From positions 24,755,338 to 24,819,337 of the forward strand of contig NC_021671.1 in assembly GCF_000247815.1 (NCBI RefSeq): a stretch of DNA of 64,000 bases, written 5' to 3'. This DNA is from Ficedula albicollis. Taxonomy: Eukaryota > Chordata > Aves > Passeriformes > Muscicapidae. Position numbers and translations under genes: made by a program. Numbering within the stretch: position 1 is the stretch's first letter; each line of letters starts with the position of its first letter. The notes under the pieces are model-generated. The model searched no databases. It saw only the letters and a list, made by a program, of their open reading frames with translations, and was not told the DNA's origin. This document shows, in pieces, positions 1 to 13,966 of the stretch.

Positions 1-72
1 AGCCAATCATTTTGGGGTGCATTATGGGTTGTTTCTGGATGCCTTTTAACAGCATAAGAATATACATATATA

Positions 73-408
<336 letters not shown>

Positions 409-2394
409 TATATACAGAAAAAATATGATGTCCAGATGGTTTCAAATTTTAGTTTTTTTCCTTTTCTTCTTCTGAAGAAAAATAACTGTAACTGCCTTAA
501 CCTAGGAATTAAGAAAAAGGAAAGGAAGCAGACTAGTACAAGAGATAAATGTTTTGTTCCACACAGATAAATTAATCAGCAGCTGTAGCAAGACAAATAT
601 CAGACAGATGTCTCTGGGAGCTTCCTGAACTCTAACTTGCAGTTAAGTTTGGCAGACCCAATAAAAATGAGGTACAGCCAATGTGCAGCTCTTTACCCTG
701 AGAGAGTAAGAAAAAACAGTGAGAAAAGACGTAGTTGATTAATATAATCGTCTCATACCTCATTAGACAGCTAACCCTTGCTGTGCATTAAAGACGTTTT
801 CCCAAGTCTGTTCTGGCACCACATCAGAGAATTACTTTCTAAATATAATGCAGTATATAAACAAAGTAAGCTTCAATTTTTATTGCTTGCCCCAAGGTCT
901 GTGTCCAGTGTTTCTCAACACAATAACAGGGAGCCATGGGGCTTTAGCTCTGCCTCTCTTTACACCACTTCCTCCCCTAAACATACAAGTTAGGCATACA
1001 TCCAGAACAAAGGAAATGCTGAATTTAAAATTAAATGGGATTTTTAGCTTCTGGATAAAAGAGGAAAACACAGTCCAACAAAACTTGGACTATGGACTTT
1101 ATGCCTTTGGAATAAATTGTACATAAACTTTGTACAGACCTGGCAAACACATATTTTGGCTCATGATGTGGAACAAGGCCATATGTTAACATGAAAGAAG
1201 GGACTGCAACTGGGATAAAACTCAGAGCATTGCTGGCTAGTCCCAGCAAAATCATTTCTATCAGCTCAACCTTTCCAAAAAACTGCAAAAGTTAGGCTTT
1301 GCTGAGGAAACTAATTTCACTGACGTCAATGACTTTTTGCAATATGACAGTAAGCTTGCAAGAGAGGAAGCTGAGTAATCAGAGGATCTTGTCTAAATTA
1401 AGAAACTATACATTTGAAATATATCTTGAACTAATGTTTTTTAGATTTGGAACACTTAAGGATTTTCATAATCTGCACTGGTTTATAGCTTTTCCTTCAA
1501 ATTTAGCTGAATACTGAACATCAAAAAATCAGTTTCGTTTGTACAGATGCAAAAGTCTTCTGAAAAGAAGTATGCTGAATTTGCATAATGAGGTTTTTTT
1601 CTTTCTCCATACTTTTCTTGGAAGTCTTTTTTTTTTCAGTGTCAGAAAATACCTATAAAAAAAATGAGCAAAGCTCCATATCTGAGTCCTACAATATTCT
1701 AGCTAAGTTTCCTTTTAGTGGTGCACTAGAAGCTGATACATCAAGGAACTTCAGCTTTGATAAATACATCTTGTATTGTTTTAAATTCAGGGAGATTTTA
1801 GTGTAAATCTGACTTCTCCCTAGGAAAAAATAAACATATTGCATATATACCTTTCTGTACTGTTGAACATCCTAAAAAAGTGGTCATATAGATTTAATAT
1901 TTTTAATTTTTATCATTTATATACAGCTGTCTGAAGTAGTCAATGCTAATTCCCTATGGCTCAGGGCTCTGGACCAAACTGCAGCCCTTCAGTCTAGTGC
2001 AGGATGTTGCTGCAGCTTCTTTTCATTTCATCACTGTAGACAGTCTAACCTACCACAAAAGAACATGCAAAAGAATAGAATGCTTTTCAGGAAAGTTTTC
2101 AAAGCTCTTCATGGAACTAAAATTTCCTTCAGACTGGTAAATTGCATCATTAACAATGAAAGTAACTGGGGGACCCATTTGCATAAATCAGGCCATGTTA
2201 TGTGGTTTTCCAATAAGAATCAGCTTCTTAACAGGTTTATTGAAAGGAAGAGAAATAATCTAAGTCTATATATTCAAAAAACTTGTTATTAAGTCAGGTT
2301 ATATATATAGCAGTAAATAATAAAGGCATGTTTTTATTAGAGACAGTGGGCACAAACAGAAGTAAGGAAAATGCCTTTTAAACAGTAGAAAGAC
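409..2394. other. AT-rich unassigned DNA
   Basis: No gene recognised. Open frames are all under 100 codons, overlap one another on both strands and resemble no known family. Short T- and A-runs occur, for example near 1627 and 1660. I see no repeat family here. Confidence 0.6.
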
Positions 2395-2595
2395 TATTAC
2401 TCTAAAAAGTGGTCAAACACTGGTTGAGCTGGGAGATTGTGGAGTCTCTAATTTTTTGACTGAAGTCAAAGCCCATCTGGACACAGCCCTGAGAAACCTG
2501 CCCCAGCAGACCCTGCTCTGAGGAGGGAGTGGGAGCAGGAACCTCCAGAAGCACCTTCCAGCCCCAGCCATCCCTTCAAAGCTAGCAGCAATCAA
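2395..2595 (+). mobile_element. CR1 LINE 3'-end fragment, sense strand
   Basis: The stretch follows the usual CR1 3' region order: a block around 2413-2450 (aaacactggttgagctggga, then gattgtggagtctct) like the CR1 segment where a 'one-sided gain in heterogeneity' shows up as substitutions, then 'cccatctggacacagccctg' near 2471, then the acctgcccc/accctgctctg block, then a degenerate ggaacctcc-to-ccagcccc block near 2540-2570. The terminal octamer repeat is not visible, so the 3' tip has decayed or been lost. In CR1 elements this part is untranslated. Orientation is + because these blocks read in sense order. Family match is from memory of the CR1 consensus, not from a search. Confidence 0.65.
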
Positions 2596-5224
2596 CTCAT
2601 GATCCAGTAGAAACAATTAAAAATGAAATCAACTTCTCTTTAATGTGCAGAATAACTCACCAAAATAATATAAATAGTGATTGCATATTTCAAGAAGAGA
2701 ACTATCCCTGTTTAAAAAGAGACACATTTTAAATGAAATTTAATAATATAAATTAAAAATAAATATATAGGTAACAGCAGAAAATTAAGACATAACCCAA
2801 ATGGCTTTAGTAACAAAATTACTTTTTTGCATTTTACAGCAGTTATTTACAACTTTAATAATTGTAATTTTCTAAGAAAGGGTAGCAAATGCTCATATTG
2901 GGATGTCAACACACTGCTAAAATAAAGTTGAACTACCAAAACCGTAGTTTTTATCTCTGCACCTTAAAAGTCAGTACCTGGCCATCACAGAAGTGGAACT
3001 GATTTTTTAAATAAATCTTTGCTAACCACTTAATAACAGATTCCTGCACAGCAGTGATAAAGATGAAAACAGGACCACAGTATCTTTACCCACATGATCA
3101 GAAGGGTCAGTAATGTGAGTTTGCATATAATAAAATAATTTAATATTTATTTTTAAAAGTATACTGCTGTGCTTTCCTAATTTTTTAGAATTATCTATAA
3201 ATCTTTTTTAAACACTTGCAAGTAAAACAAAAGAAAAGCAAAAAGAAAATAAATTTTAAGAACAAAAAAATATAAGAAAATGAGATTTTAAGCCTCCCAT
3301 GTAAATTTGGATTGACCCAAAGACATTCCAGACTAAGTATCACTGCATCAGGCCTGCTGTCAACTTTGATTCCTACTTTGGATCTCAGCTTTGCAAACTA
3401 GATATTCTGGTGGCCTAAATATTCATTTATTCCTCGAGGTGTGTAGTGGAAGGACAAGAGGTAAGAGTTGATTTGGTGGCTGCAGGGAAATTATATCTGA
3501 CTCAATAGAACAAGAAATAAGGCACAACAACTAAATCATTCAGGGAGGGCTGGATGCTTTAGCACTGCAGATGAGAGCAAAGTTTCCTGCTTCAGAAAAA
3601 ACAAAGCTATTTACTTATAAATTAAACTTTAAAGTACTTGAACTTACATATTCTTTCCAGCAACCAACTGGCTTTGTCTTTTGGAGTGGGCAGGTAGACT
3701 TCTCTCTCCATGGTATTTTTACAGTTTTATTAAGCAAGCAGGTCAGCAGAATGGTCCTGAGGTATAATCGTTCTCATGCCCCTCAGATGGCACCCACAGG
3801 TCAGTTTCCAAACATTCAATTTGATTTCATCTCCTTCAGGACTTTGATTCCATTTATTCAAAAGTGAAGATGACAAACTGGAATTTAAAATTTCCTTTCT
3901 TTTTGATTTTTTTCCCTCATCCCTTCATCCCTCACCCCAAACCAAGGGACTTTTGCAGTTTATTTCATATCTTCAAAAGTCTTCAGCAGTTATACTTTAC
4001 ATCAGATTTTTGAGACTTAGGTAAACATTTAGAAGACAACTAATGTTTGGCATTCCTGGGAGACAGCTGATCAGGCATAAAAAGGGCAGCTTTCCTCTAT
4101 GTGTGCCAAGCTTTATCAGATCAGAGGAGACCAATGAAGCTTTGAAATTTGACTCTGACTCGTATAGATTTGTGCTATGCCATTTAGTCATTCCCTACAG
4201 TTCTATCTGTCACCATGTGTCACTGCAAAAAGGGATAATATTTGACAAAATTCCTTGCCATTGCTATCGTGATAGTGCAGAAATTAGGAAATTATTGTTG
4301 TAGCCTTTTGCTGTTTAATATTTTAATTTTAAATTTAGTAAAATTTGTCTCTCTATCTATTTAGTTATATACAGCATAGAATTCTACTCTCTTTTGGAAT
4401 AATCTAATAGGGCAAATGAATGAACTGGACCATTTCCACATGCAAAGTTTTGCCATATGTTTCAGCTAAAGTGAGGTCCAAAGGCAGGAATCATTTCATT
4501 AAGGTTCTTATCCTATTGCTTCTCAGGAGGTACTTCCTTCTTTTTCTCTGCTGTATCCATGAATTTATGCATTTTGAATTTCCTGGCACCTTACTTGGAC
4601 AGAGGTACTTTTATGACCCACCTCCTATTGATTTCCAAGTGCTATAATAATGGATTCATATTTGATTTTCATTATTCTAATCAATTTTACCAACAACAAA
4701 AAATAAAAAATGAGAAATATTTTGAATTTTTTATTTTCTTCTTTTGGAGACTCTGAAGTTCTTACTGAAATATCCATTCCTTCTTTGTCTTATACTCTTA
4801 AATATGGCCTAGGTAGATAATTAAGAGCCTAAATATTCAAATTTTAAAATGTCTATGTATGATAAAGAAAATAAATCTAAAAAGTTTGCTTTTAGTTTTT
4901 CTAGTCTCTAGCCTGAATAATCAATATTTTTGTCATATGTAAGAACTTTTACAAATAGAAATGTACTTGTCATGAGAAGAATGTGTCAGAACACTTTAGA
5001 AAGTGAGATACTTAAGTAAAATGCACCAAAAAATTGCCCTGATAATACTATTCTAGCCTCTATTCATGAAGACAATATGAAAATGACAGTCATGCATATT
5101 TTTGTTTGAAGACTATTGAAACCACAAAAACCAGTCACCTAAATTCTTGTTTCTCATTACTGCCTATTGCAATTTTCTCTCCTATAGAGGAAAGGCAGCC
5201 ATAAAAGAGAGAGAGCTGTTTGAC
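2596..5224. other. AT-rich unassigned DNA
   Basis: No gene, RNA or known repeat recognised. The stretch 2620-3300 is especially A/T-rich with many short A-runs. Reading frames near 3571, 4043 and 4420 are under 100 codons, with no family resemblance and no clear splice context. Confidence 0.6.
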
Positions 5225-5600
5225 AGGTCTCTTCGCAGCCCCTGTTGTATTGGTTTGGAAACAGGAGGTGGCTGTTTAAAAAGAGGGTTCCATAAAGCCC
5301 CTCCTGGCTCCCGCGGGTGGGAAGGGGCCAGCTGAGCTCAGTGAGAGCTGAACCCACAGCAGCGCACACCTGCGGGCAGCCTCGGGTCCCACCCAGACCC
5401 TCTGTGTGCCTCCTGCAGGGAGCAACACCGCCCGAAAACAGTCTGATCAGACAGAGCAAGCAAGCCCTACGTGAATCAAATCTCCTTATATTAGCACACA
5501 CTCAAGAAAGATCGAAGAGGCCGAGCTGCAGGCATTTGATCGCAGGATACAGTCGAGAAAAGGAGCAGCTTTGCCCAGCTTAATTCTAGCCTTGAGATAT
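5225..5600. promoter_or_regulatory. GC-rich island with CpGs, possible promoter or LTR
   Basis: Base composition changes sharply here from AT-rich to GC-rich. CpG dinucleotides occur in cttcgcag, cccgcgggtgg, agcgcac, tgcggg, ctcggg, caccgcccg and several more, about a dozen in roughly 310 bp, while the flanks have almost none. A TATA-like ttaaaaag lies at about 5276, just upstream of the most GC-rich part, and an aataaa lies near 5629. Overlapping frames on both strands reach 114 codons but resemble nothing known, so I do not call a CDS. It could be a promoter for an unannotated transcript, a solo LTR, or an exon. Composition is seen; function is inferred. Confidence 0.35.
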
Positions 5601-8080
5601 TATCAGGCACTCCTTGGTGTTTGTAACAATAAACTTGCAGAAATTAGGAAAAAAAAAATATTCTAAAAGATTCTGAGGGCTTTTTCAGTTTGAAGCACGT
5701 GTTCTTTTTAAAATAAATTTCTTAGTATTTGATGACCTCTGGTGGACAGGGTTACATTTGCAGGTCTTCTGAATGAAAATATGTATTCTGCACCTATTTT
5801 CAGGAAAGACTGCAATGCAACATTATCAAAATACAACCCTTTGCCTCATTTCTTCACAAGGTAATCCCCAGCTCCAAAATTCATGTCACCTTCTAATTGT
5901 GAACCTGCTTAAACCGAAAAATAAGCACAAAATATTCTTTATAACAATTTCACAAGACAACAAGAAAAATTTCTGAGACAGAATTATTAGCATATATAAT
6001 AACACAACCAGTTCAAATACATTATAAGAATGAAAAAATTCTGCTGGTACCCAGTTTTTCAAAACTGTAATGTTTCAAAACACCATGTTCAAATTTTCTA
6101 AATGGATTTTCCTTTACCAGGGTAAACTATGCTATTTTCTATGGAAGTCCACCTTAATAAGCATGGGGTTCAAGTATAATTTCATAGTACCATGTGCATT
6201 TTTCTCTCATTTTAGTACCAGATGGACTGTAAACATTCATTTCCACATAACGGGGTATAAATTATAAAGTATACTCCAAATTGTTTGATTAGAAATTACA
6301 GATCTTGCCTTACATACTCTGTCTGTGACAACTTCTCTTCCCTATTTGACTCCTTTTCCTTCCTACTCTCCTATTCCTCTTTTCTATCTCTTTCCAGAGA
6401 CAGAAAGTATTTTTTCTTCACCTGTGTTTCAGTGCAATACACCCTGAGGACTTTGGTTGAGTAGCATAAAATTATCTTCTCTTACTTCATTATTTTACCA
6501 TAATAATTATTTTATTGTATGATCATTCAGGGTGAAAATAATTATTAAGTTCCCATGGCTTATATAAGAAGGTCACTTTTCTGACTGGGAGTTTCATTTG
6601 TTTCTTTATTACAGCAGCCTGTGGTAGTTGGCAAAGAGTGATGATAATTATTGGCTTTAAATTTAACTAGGAGTTGTACCTCTGAAAAAAGAGAATACCA
6701 TTCACTTTTGACAGTAAAATCATCAGTAGCAGTAAAATAATCAGTATACCTCATTCCCTCAAATTATCACTCTATTCCCTTAAGAAAGAAAAATGGGATG
6801 GGGCAGAATAGCAGATCAGAAATGGCTGCACATTCCTTACAGAAGCAATATCATCATTGTAGAGGCAATGGTCAGTGTACAGCAAGCAATAAATGGTAAA
6901 GACCTCAAAGCTGGTGAAGTCTGACCCTTACTGGCTTACTCATCATGCAATTAATTAAATCAGCACACTTCTGAGCACTTCCATCTCCCTCAGCCATGGT
7001 TATCTCCCTCTCAGATGTCTCAAATCTTCTGGCTTTTTCTGCTAAAAATAATAATAATTTGAAAATAATAATCTCTGATCCACTGCTTCACTACAGCATT
7101 TTCTACAATGCTATGAAGGAGCATTCAGAACATAAGCTCCCCTGATAGGCAAAAATCCAAGCTACTTCAAGAAGAATGAGAAAGATGTTTTGATCCAGAC
7201 TTCCAGTGAGCCATGCAGGGATGTCTCATTGTCTTTAATTCCTTCATTAAGATATCAGCACTTTGCACAAAAGGAGTACAAACTTAAAAGGTGAACCTTG
7301 CAATGCACTGAGTCACAGAACTGCTCTTGCTGCATCTGGAAGTTGGAAAGAAGAGCTGTTTCAGCCTCCATCTGCCCTCTGGGTACATAAGCAGGTGTTT
7401 TATGTGAAACAAATGCTTGTGTCTCTCCCATGTACTCAGTGCTTTGTAGTGCCCTCACCTTGGCTTCACTAAGCTGTTTCAAAGTTGAGAGGTTTTTCAC
7501 TTTGGATGTTACACTAATGCAAGCAGTTCTCTTGCCAGCACAGAAGTCTCCTGTGACACTGAACCCTGTAACAGTCTCTACCTTTATTTTTCCAACAATA
7601 ACTCACTCTGGCCTGCCATTGAGAAAGGTGTCTTCATATGCATTCAATTTATCCAAACGTTTTTTAGATAATATTTCATGTTAGAAAGCCCCTAAAACTA
7701 GCATCACACAGTAAAATTATTTTACCCTAGTGGGTGGAGACGAAGCACAGTGGCATAATGTTCAAATTTTCTTCATTAGCAGTAGTGTGAACATGTTATA
7801 GTCTAATTAATATTCTGTCCCTCCATTTATTATCTCCTTAGTTACAGAAATAAACTTGCTGCATAGAACTGATCTCTTCCTCATCTTTTATATCTCATAT
7901 TTTTACAAACCTGAAGCAAGAATTTTATAGTAATTCTATTGCATTCATCGTTGCCTAGGACTTACCCACCCTTCTGTGTAAGGATCTCATTCTGATGTAG
8001 GTAGCTCGTTCAGTGGTCACTTTTCAAATTACATTAGTTGCTATCTTTATTTATCATTATTCTGTATTTCTTTATACCAT
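5601..8080. other. AT-rich unassigned DNA
   Basis: Nothing recognised beyond short simple-sequence runs (aataataataat near 7047). Open frames on both strands between 7255 and 7684 overlap each other and resemble no family. Confidence 0.6.
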
Positions 8081-8787
8081 GTTCTGTGGTATTTCTCTTC
8101 CTTCTCTTTGCCACAATGAATAATGGCTTTGCACCTGATGAGTCAGAGTTCCTGGTCAACCTGCTTGTCCTGTATTGTGAGAATAGAAAGATAGCATGAG
8201 ACACTGCCAAAATCTGCTCAATTCAATATGGCAAGATCCTGCTTGAGGAAATATGTGCCCTGGTGTTACAAATGGATGTGGGGGTTAGACAAGCCCTTGT
8301 CTTTTGCCCAAGCCTTTGGCAGCAGGCTGTAGTTTTATTGAGGTGGCCAGCACCCCAAAGTCCACTCTCATTCGCAAGTTCCTTAATAATGGCTGATTTG
8401 GTCTATTATAGAATGAATTATTTATTTAATAGACAGAAAACTAACAGACATAAGTCTTCAAACAAACTCATACTACACAGAATTAAAGATAAAAGAGAAA
8501 CTACTAATAGATATATACAGAACGAGGTTAAAGGTACCTGTTAATGTTACAGCTAGTGGAGAAATAATATTACTTAGGATTCAATGTATCTTACGATCCA
8601 ATCGTTGGTGCAGTACATCAATGTCCTTTCCCTCAATCCCCAGAGAAGCACCCACAGAACCTGTGTCCAGACTTTCAGGGTGTGTGCGTAGAAGGCTTCT
8701 ACCTCTATCATAACTTGTATGTCTTTTAGAGTTTGTGAAACAATGTCAGTCAAGAATATTTCCTTAATGTCTTCCCACATCTGCTGT
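8081..8787. repeat. 707-bp tandem duplication, copy 1
   Basis: This 707-bp unit is followed directly by a second copy with an exact 707-bp offset. By eye the only substitution is near the right end (ccttaatgtcttcc here, ccttaatctcttcc in copy 2). The unit runs from gttctgtggtatttc to cccacatctgctgt. Read on the minus strand it has a small open frame of 68 codons (8574-8780), then an AT-rich stretch with a TATATATC near 8512, then CCTCAATAAAAC near 8335. That order suggests an LTR or a transcript 3' end. The 68-codon product resembles no protein I know, so no CDS is called. Confidence 0.9.
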
Positions 8788-9494
8788 GTTCTGTGGTATT
8801 TCTCTTCCTTCTCTTTGCCACAATGAATAATGGCTTTGCACCTGATGAGTCAGAGTTCCTGGTCAACCTGCTTGTCCTGTATTGTGAGAATAGAAAGATA
8901 GCATGAGACACTGCCAAAATCTGCTCAATTCAATATGGCAAGATCCTGCTTGAGGAAATATGTGCCCTGGTGTTACAAATGGATGTGGGGGTTAGACAAG
9001 CCCTTGTCTTTTGCCCAAGCCTTTGGCAGCAGGCTGTAGTTTTATTGAGGTGGCCAGCACCCCAAAGTCCACTCTCATTCGCAAGTTCCTTAATAATGGC
9101 TGATTTGGTCTATTATAGAATGAATTATTTATTTAATAGACAGAAAACTAACAGACATAAGTCTTCAAACAAACTCATACTACACAGAATTAAAGATAAA
9201 AGAGAAACTACTAATAGATATATACAGAACGAGGTTAAAGGTACCTGTTAATGTTACAGCTAGTGGAGAAATAATATTACTTAGGATTCAATGTATCTTA
9301 CGATCCAATCGTTGGTGCAGTACATCAATGTCCTTTCCCTCAATCCCCAGAGAAGCACCCACAGAACCTGTGTCCAGACTTTCAGGGTGTGTGCGTAGAA
9401 GGCTTCTACCTCTATCATAACTTGTATGTCTTTTAGAGTTTGTGAAACAATGTCAGTCAAGAATATTTCCTTAATCTCTTCCCACATCTGCTGT
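8788..9494. repeat. 707-bp tandem duplication, copy 2
   Basis: Second copy of the unit, differing from copy 1 by about one base. The matching minus-strand frame lies at 9281-9487 and differs by one residue near its start (Glu for Asp). The copy ends at ctgctgt, where copy 1 continues into gttctg and this one into ccagac. Such near-identity means either a very recent duplication or two alleles joined by the assembler. Confidence 0.9.
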
Positions 9495-9775
9495 CCAGAC
9501 TAAGATGTTGATTCTTAGCTGAGGCCTAAGCCCGTTTGGCTTCAGAGATGCCCCCTTGCTGAGCCTTTTAGCCCCTAGGTTATCTCTTTATGCACCAACT
9601 GTCTGTGGTAGAGAGGAGAGGGGGTAGATGTCCTGCCACACCTGGCCAGCCACAGAGAAAGTCACTGGGTGGATACCAGGTAACTTTATTCCATATCTGA
9701 CAGGAGAGAATAGTAGGGGCGTAACTCATCTTGCTGGGCTGGTTTGTTAACAAAGACAAGGCCATTACCTACTCT
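9495..9775 (-). other. Possible LTR-related segment, minus strand
   Basis: Composition is richer in GC than the flanks. On the minus strand it reads through a 61-codon frame (9580-9765) with GGAATAAAG near 9690. This adjoins the 707-bp unit, whose minus strand also carries a polyadenylation-like AATAAA. Together they could be the remains of one endogenous retrovirus-like element. I could not find paired terminal repeats, a primer-binding site or any gag, pol or env similarity, so the call is weak. Confidence 0.25.
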
Positions 9776-12700
9776 TGAGAAGACTTAGGGAAACTGAGTG
9801 TTTGCAACAATGCATCTAATGCATGGGCTGTTACCAGCTCTGAGGTCAGGATAGCTGAGCAAAACACAATGCAATCAATCTGTGAAACCTAAACAAAAAC
9901 TGACAGGCAATAATCTGTCCATCACTGCTGAAGTTAAACAGCAACTAAAACAAACATATCCTCTAAAAAAGTAGAAAGTAAGAATGAAAGGGAGAGACCA
10001 TTTCTTTCAATGCAGTAATTATTCTGGTAGTAAATAAATAAATAAACTCATGCATACTTTTTATGATAAGGCAAACAAGCTTAAAACACCCTATCTATCC
10101 TTCTATGAACTGCTCAGAGATACTTTGGTGGATATATTGAGCACAATGGAATTTAAGCTGTGATACTTGCCTATGTCATGACTGAGCACTAACACCTTAT
10201 AAATTTAAATGAAATATTGAGGAGACTTTGAGATCCAACGATAAACCACTGGACCAAGAATTCAGAATTCAGTTCTAGCCTCATCCCTCCTTCACTAGTC
10301 TTAAAACAATGTCCATCACTTTTCTCTCTCTTACTTCCTCTGTTCCTAAAGAAGGCATAATATCGACCTTTTCAGAAATGCATCTGTATCTTTTCTATAG
10401 ATGAGGGTTAGAAAAGTTAGCAAAGTATAAATCAATAGAGATTACTGTATGACCTTCCAGCCATAACAGAGCAGGCTGGCTTTCTGTGAGATGTGCATGC
10501 AGTAACCCCAGTGAAAGGCTGCACTGGTGCATCAAAGAGTTAATTATTTTCTTTGCCAAATTATCAAGATATCCTGTCACACAAAACGATGTGGCCCTAT
10601 CCAGGTAGAGGGTCCAGAAGCCACATGCTCCTTGTATAAAACTTAAACTAAGAAGAAAATATGAATAATTAGAACTTTGAAGGGTCATAAGAGGGCTGAA
10701 TGGTCATTAAAAAACCCCCAACTAACAAGAAAACTCACAGACATACCTCTTATACACACACACACAAATAAAAACAAAGTTATTTTACAGTAAGTCCTTT
10801 TCTGATACTATTTACTTCATAATACCTGTAGAATAATGGTGATCAATGGAGAGACATCCAAGGACAGAGTTTTGAAAGGAACAAGAAAACCATAGGTACA
10901 CATCAATTCTAAAGTACTGCAACTTTACCGAGGAACTAAACTGAAATGATTAAAAGCAGCTTAAGAGTAGCAATAATGCAAAAACAAAATGTGACAGCAC
11001 TTCTGAGGACAGCCATGAGAAGTGTTTATGCATTCAGAAGGCATTACCAGGGACTGCTTTTGGAGTTGCACAGAGCCACCAGGGCACCTCTGGCTGTGAT
11101 GTCTGATCATACACAGCTGGTAAGAGCCATTGCTCTTAAACACACTGAAGAGCAGCCACTTCAGTACACCATACTGACCATTGGAAGTACTGCTGCTGTC
11201 TGAGGAGATGCAAACCTCCCTTTGCACTGCCTGTGGAAGACCTCACAAAATCTAATTGAGTATTGGGTAGTGCAGGTTTCATTAAAATAATAAATGCTCC
11301 TTGGTTAATCTAATCACAATGAGCACATGGCACGAGAGACTATTCACTACCATAGCCGTCTGTGAAAGACGAGATTTTGCTTAAAGGCAGAAGTTACTTT
11401 AATAGATTCAAGGTGTGACATCATGAGCAAGTTTTATTCTACCTAATTTCAGGTGTCAGCATGGGAGAAATACCACTTTAAGTGTGCGATTTTTCTGAGC
11501 AGTTTTAAATGCATGCTGAGATGAGACGAGACAAAAAACACCCTGAAAGTGTCTTTTTCTTAATGAGGTATTAAAGGAGTCTTGGGTGAGGTGCTCAAAC
11601 ACACAAGTCTACATGCAAGACATCTGCCTCTGGCTATTTTCACCCCATGAGATTGCATTTTGAAAAAAAGTCTTTTCTAAACCAAGCCAAGAGAGCCAAG
11701 CCAAGTGCAATTTTAAAACAAACAAACAAAATACAAACAAACAAACAAAACCATCACCGGACTAAAACAAACAAAATACCAAAAACCAACAAAACAAAAC
11801 ACCCAAACAAAACAACTGAATCTAAAGAGCTAAACGTTGGAGAATGTTTAAGGAGAGGAACTGTGCAATGACAGTAATTAGCACTTTTCAATACACTGCT
11901 TGTGCATTAGGCAGGTTTTCTGAAGGATTGTTAGGTGACAGATGGAAACAAAAGACAAATTTTGAAAAATATACTTTTATAATACACTCTGCTCAGGTAA
12001 CAGGATATCTACCTATGCTGTAATAGAACTAAAATAATTAAGCAATGTGATAATGTTACTGTATTGTGAATAAGGTATCTTTCTTTTGGTGAGACAAAGG
12101 ATGATTGGTGAAATGAGACATTGCCTCACTGGTGATGTTTGGCCACTCTGTTGCATTTTCCCAGGGTCAGCAGTAGCACAGCACTGGTCTGACTGAGGGG
12201 TTAGTGTCTGCCACCCAGGCAAATCAGAGCAGCAAGGGGCAGGACCAAGAAGTACTTAAAATAATCCAGAGTAAGCAGCTTCCTCTAACTGAGAGAAAAA
12301 AGGGAGGTATCAGAGGCTATGCATAGATGAGCAAGTGTGGGTCAAACCAGCAAGCAGGTCTAAAATACAAAAAAGCACAAATACAAAGCTTTTTTGCAAT
12401 CTCTTTTATGAGGTAGCTGATAAGTGACAAGCAATGATGGAACTAAATCCAAAGCCTTCATAAATAAAAGCAGATTCCTTGTGTCCATGGATAAGCAAAG
12501 CTAAAGTTAGAACTATTAGAACATGGGTAGGATTGTGAGAAATCAGAACTGATATTTATGAACCACAGCAAGAATTGATTAGGGAAGATATTACTCAACA
12601 TGGGTGTAAGCAGTGACAGGGTGAACAAAGTCTGTGTCTAACATGAACAGCACAAGAAGGAGAGGGCATATTGGTTAGATAAACCAGCACAAATAAAGGA

Positions 12701-13157
12701 CTGTGCAGCAGACTAACATCCCCTGCATGCCTAGCAAACTCAGCCCTCCCAAAAGTAATGAAATTTTTGCAAATAAACCCCACTAAAACTATGATTGTCA
12801 ACATGAAATGGAGAAATCTTCATGGTGATCAGAGAGAGAATTCTGCGAATTCTGGGCAGCATAAAGAAAGAATCTGGAAGAGAAATCAATTATCCAATTC
12901 TGTATGCATCAGGATAGTCCATGACACCAGCAATTTTCCTGACAAAGAAATGGTTTGGTTCTTTTCCAGCATATATTTACCTTTTGCTTTCACCAAGAGC
13001 ACAACTCTTTGAGGCACAGCGTAATAATGAATCCTGCAGACCAAACAGCCATGGATATTTTCAGTGTGTAAACAACAGCCTGAAAATGGGAGAAACTTGA
13101 ACTCAGGTCTCCTGGATGACCTGTTAAACAGTACTTTTTTATTTAAAGAGACCTTGA
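9776..13157. other. Unassigned DNA
   Basis: No gene recognised. It contains (AAAT)n-like aaataaataaataaa near 10031, a short CA run near 10757, and an A-rich CAAA tract listed separately. Frames at 10395-10688 (minus) and 10946-11227 (both strands) have no known relatives. Confidence 0.55.
11715..11816. repeat. A-rich (CAAA)n-type low-complexity tract
   Basis: Imperfect CAAA/CAAAA units over about 100 bp, interrupted by ccatcaccgg and similar. A lysine/threonine-rich frame across it is only a by-product of composition. Confidence 0.8.
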
Positions 13158-13495
<338 letters not shown>

Positions 13496-13966
13496 ATTCA
13501 CATTGTTCAGGACAGAGGAGTGAAAGCAGGCTGCAATTCTATCTAAAAGTGTTTAAAACTATCAAAGAATTACTAATTATATTTTATTTCTGGTAGGGGT
13601 GCATTTGTCCCAGGGCACAGTGGGGTTTTAACCTGTAGCCAGTAAATAAGCTACACTGTACAAGCCTCTTCTAGGAGCCTGCAACTCCTCGCTAATGTTT
13701 CTGAAACCTCCCTTAGGGAACTCAATATACTGCTCAAGATAATTAATATTATCTTCTCCCTTCAAGCTCTTGGAAAAAGCATTTTGCTCTAACTGCCTTT
13801 GTGTGGAGTCTAGCCAAGAAACAGAAAAGAGATATAGGGCAAGAAAGGGGAAGAGTGTCTGTGCCACTCTAGCAGGCTTGGCATAGACTCTGAACAGCAA
13901 TAACTTCTGATAAGAGAGTTTCTCTACAAAAAGTAGGGTTTCCCATCCTTACTCACCAGGTCAAAT
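13496..13966. other. Unassigned DNA
   Basis: Nothing recognised. A 90-codon minus-strand frame (13628-13900) has no family resemblance. Confidence 0.55.
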
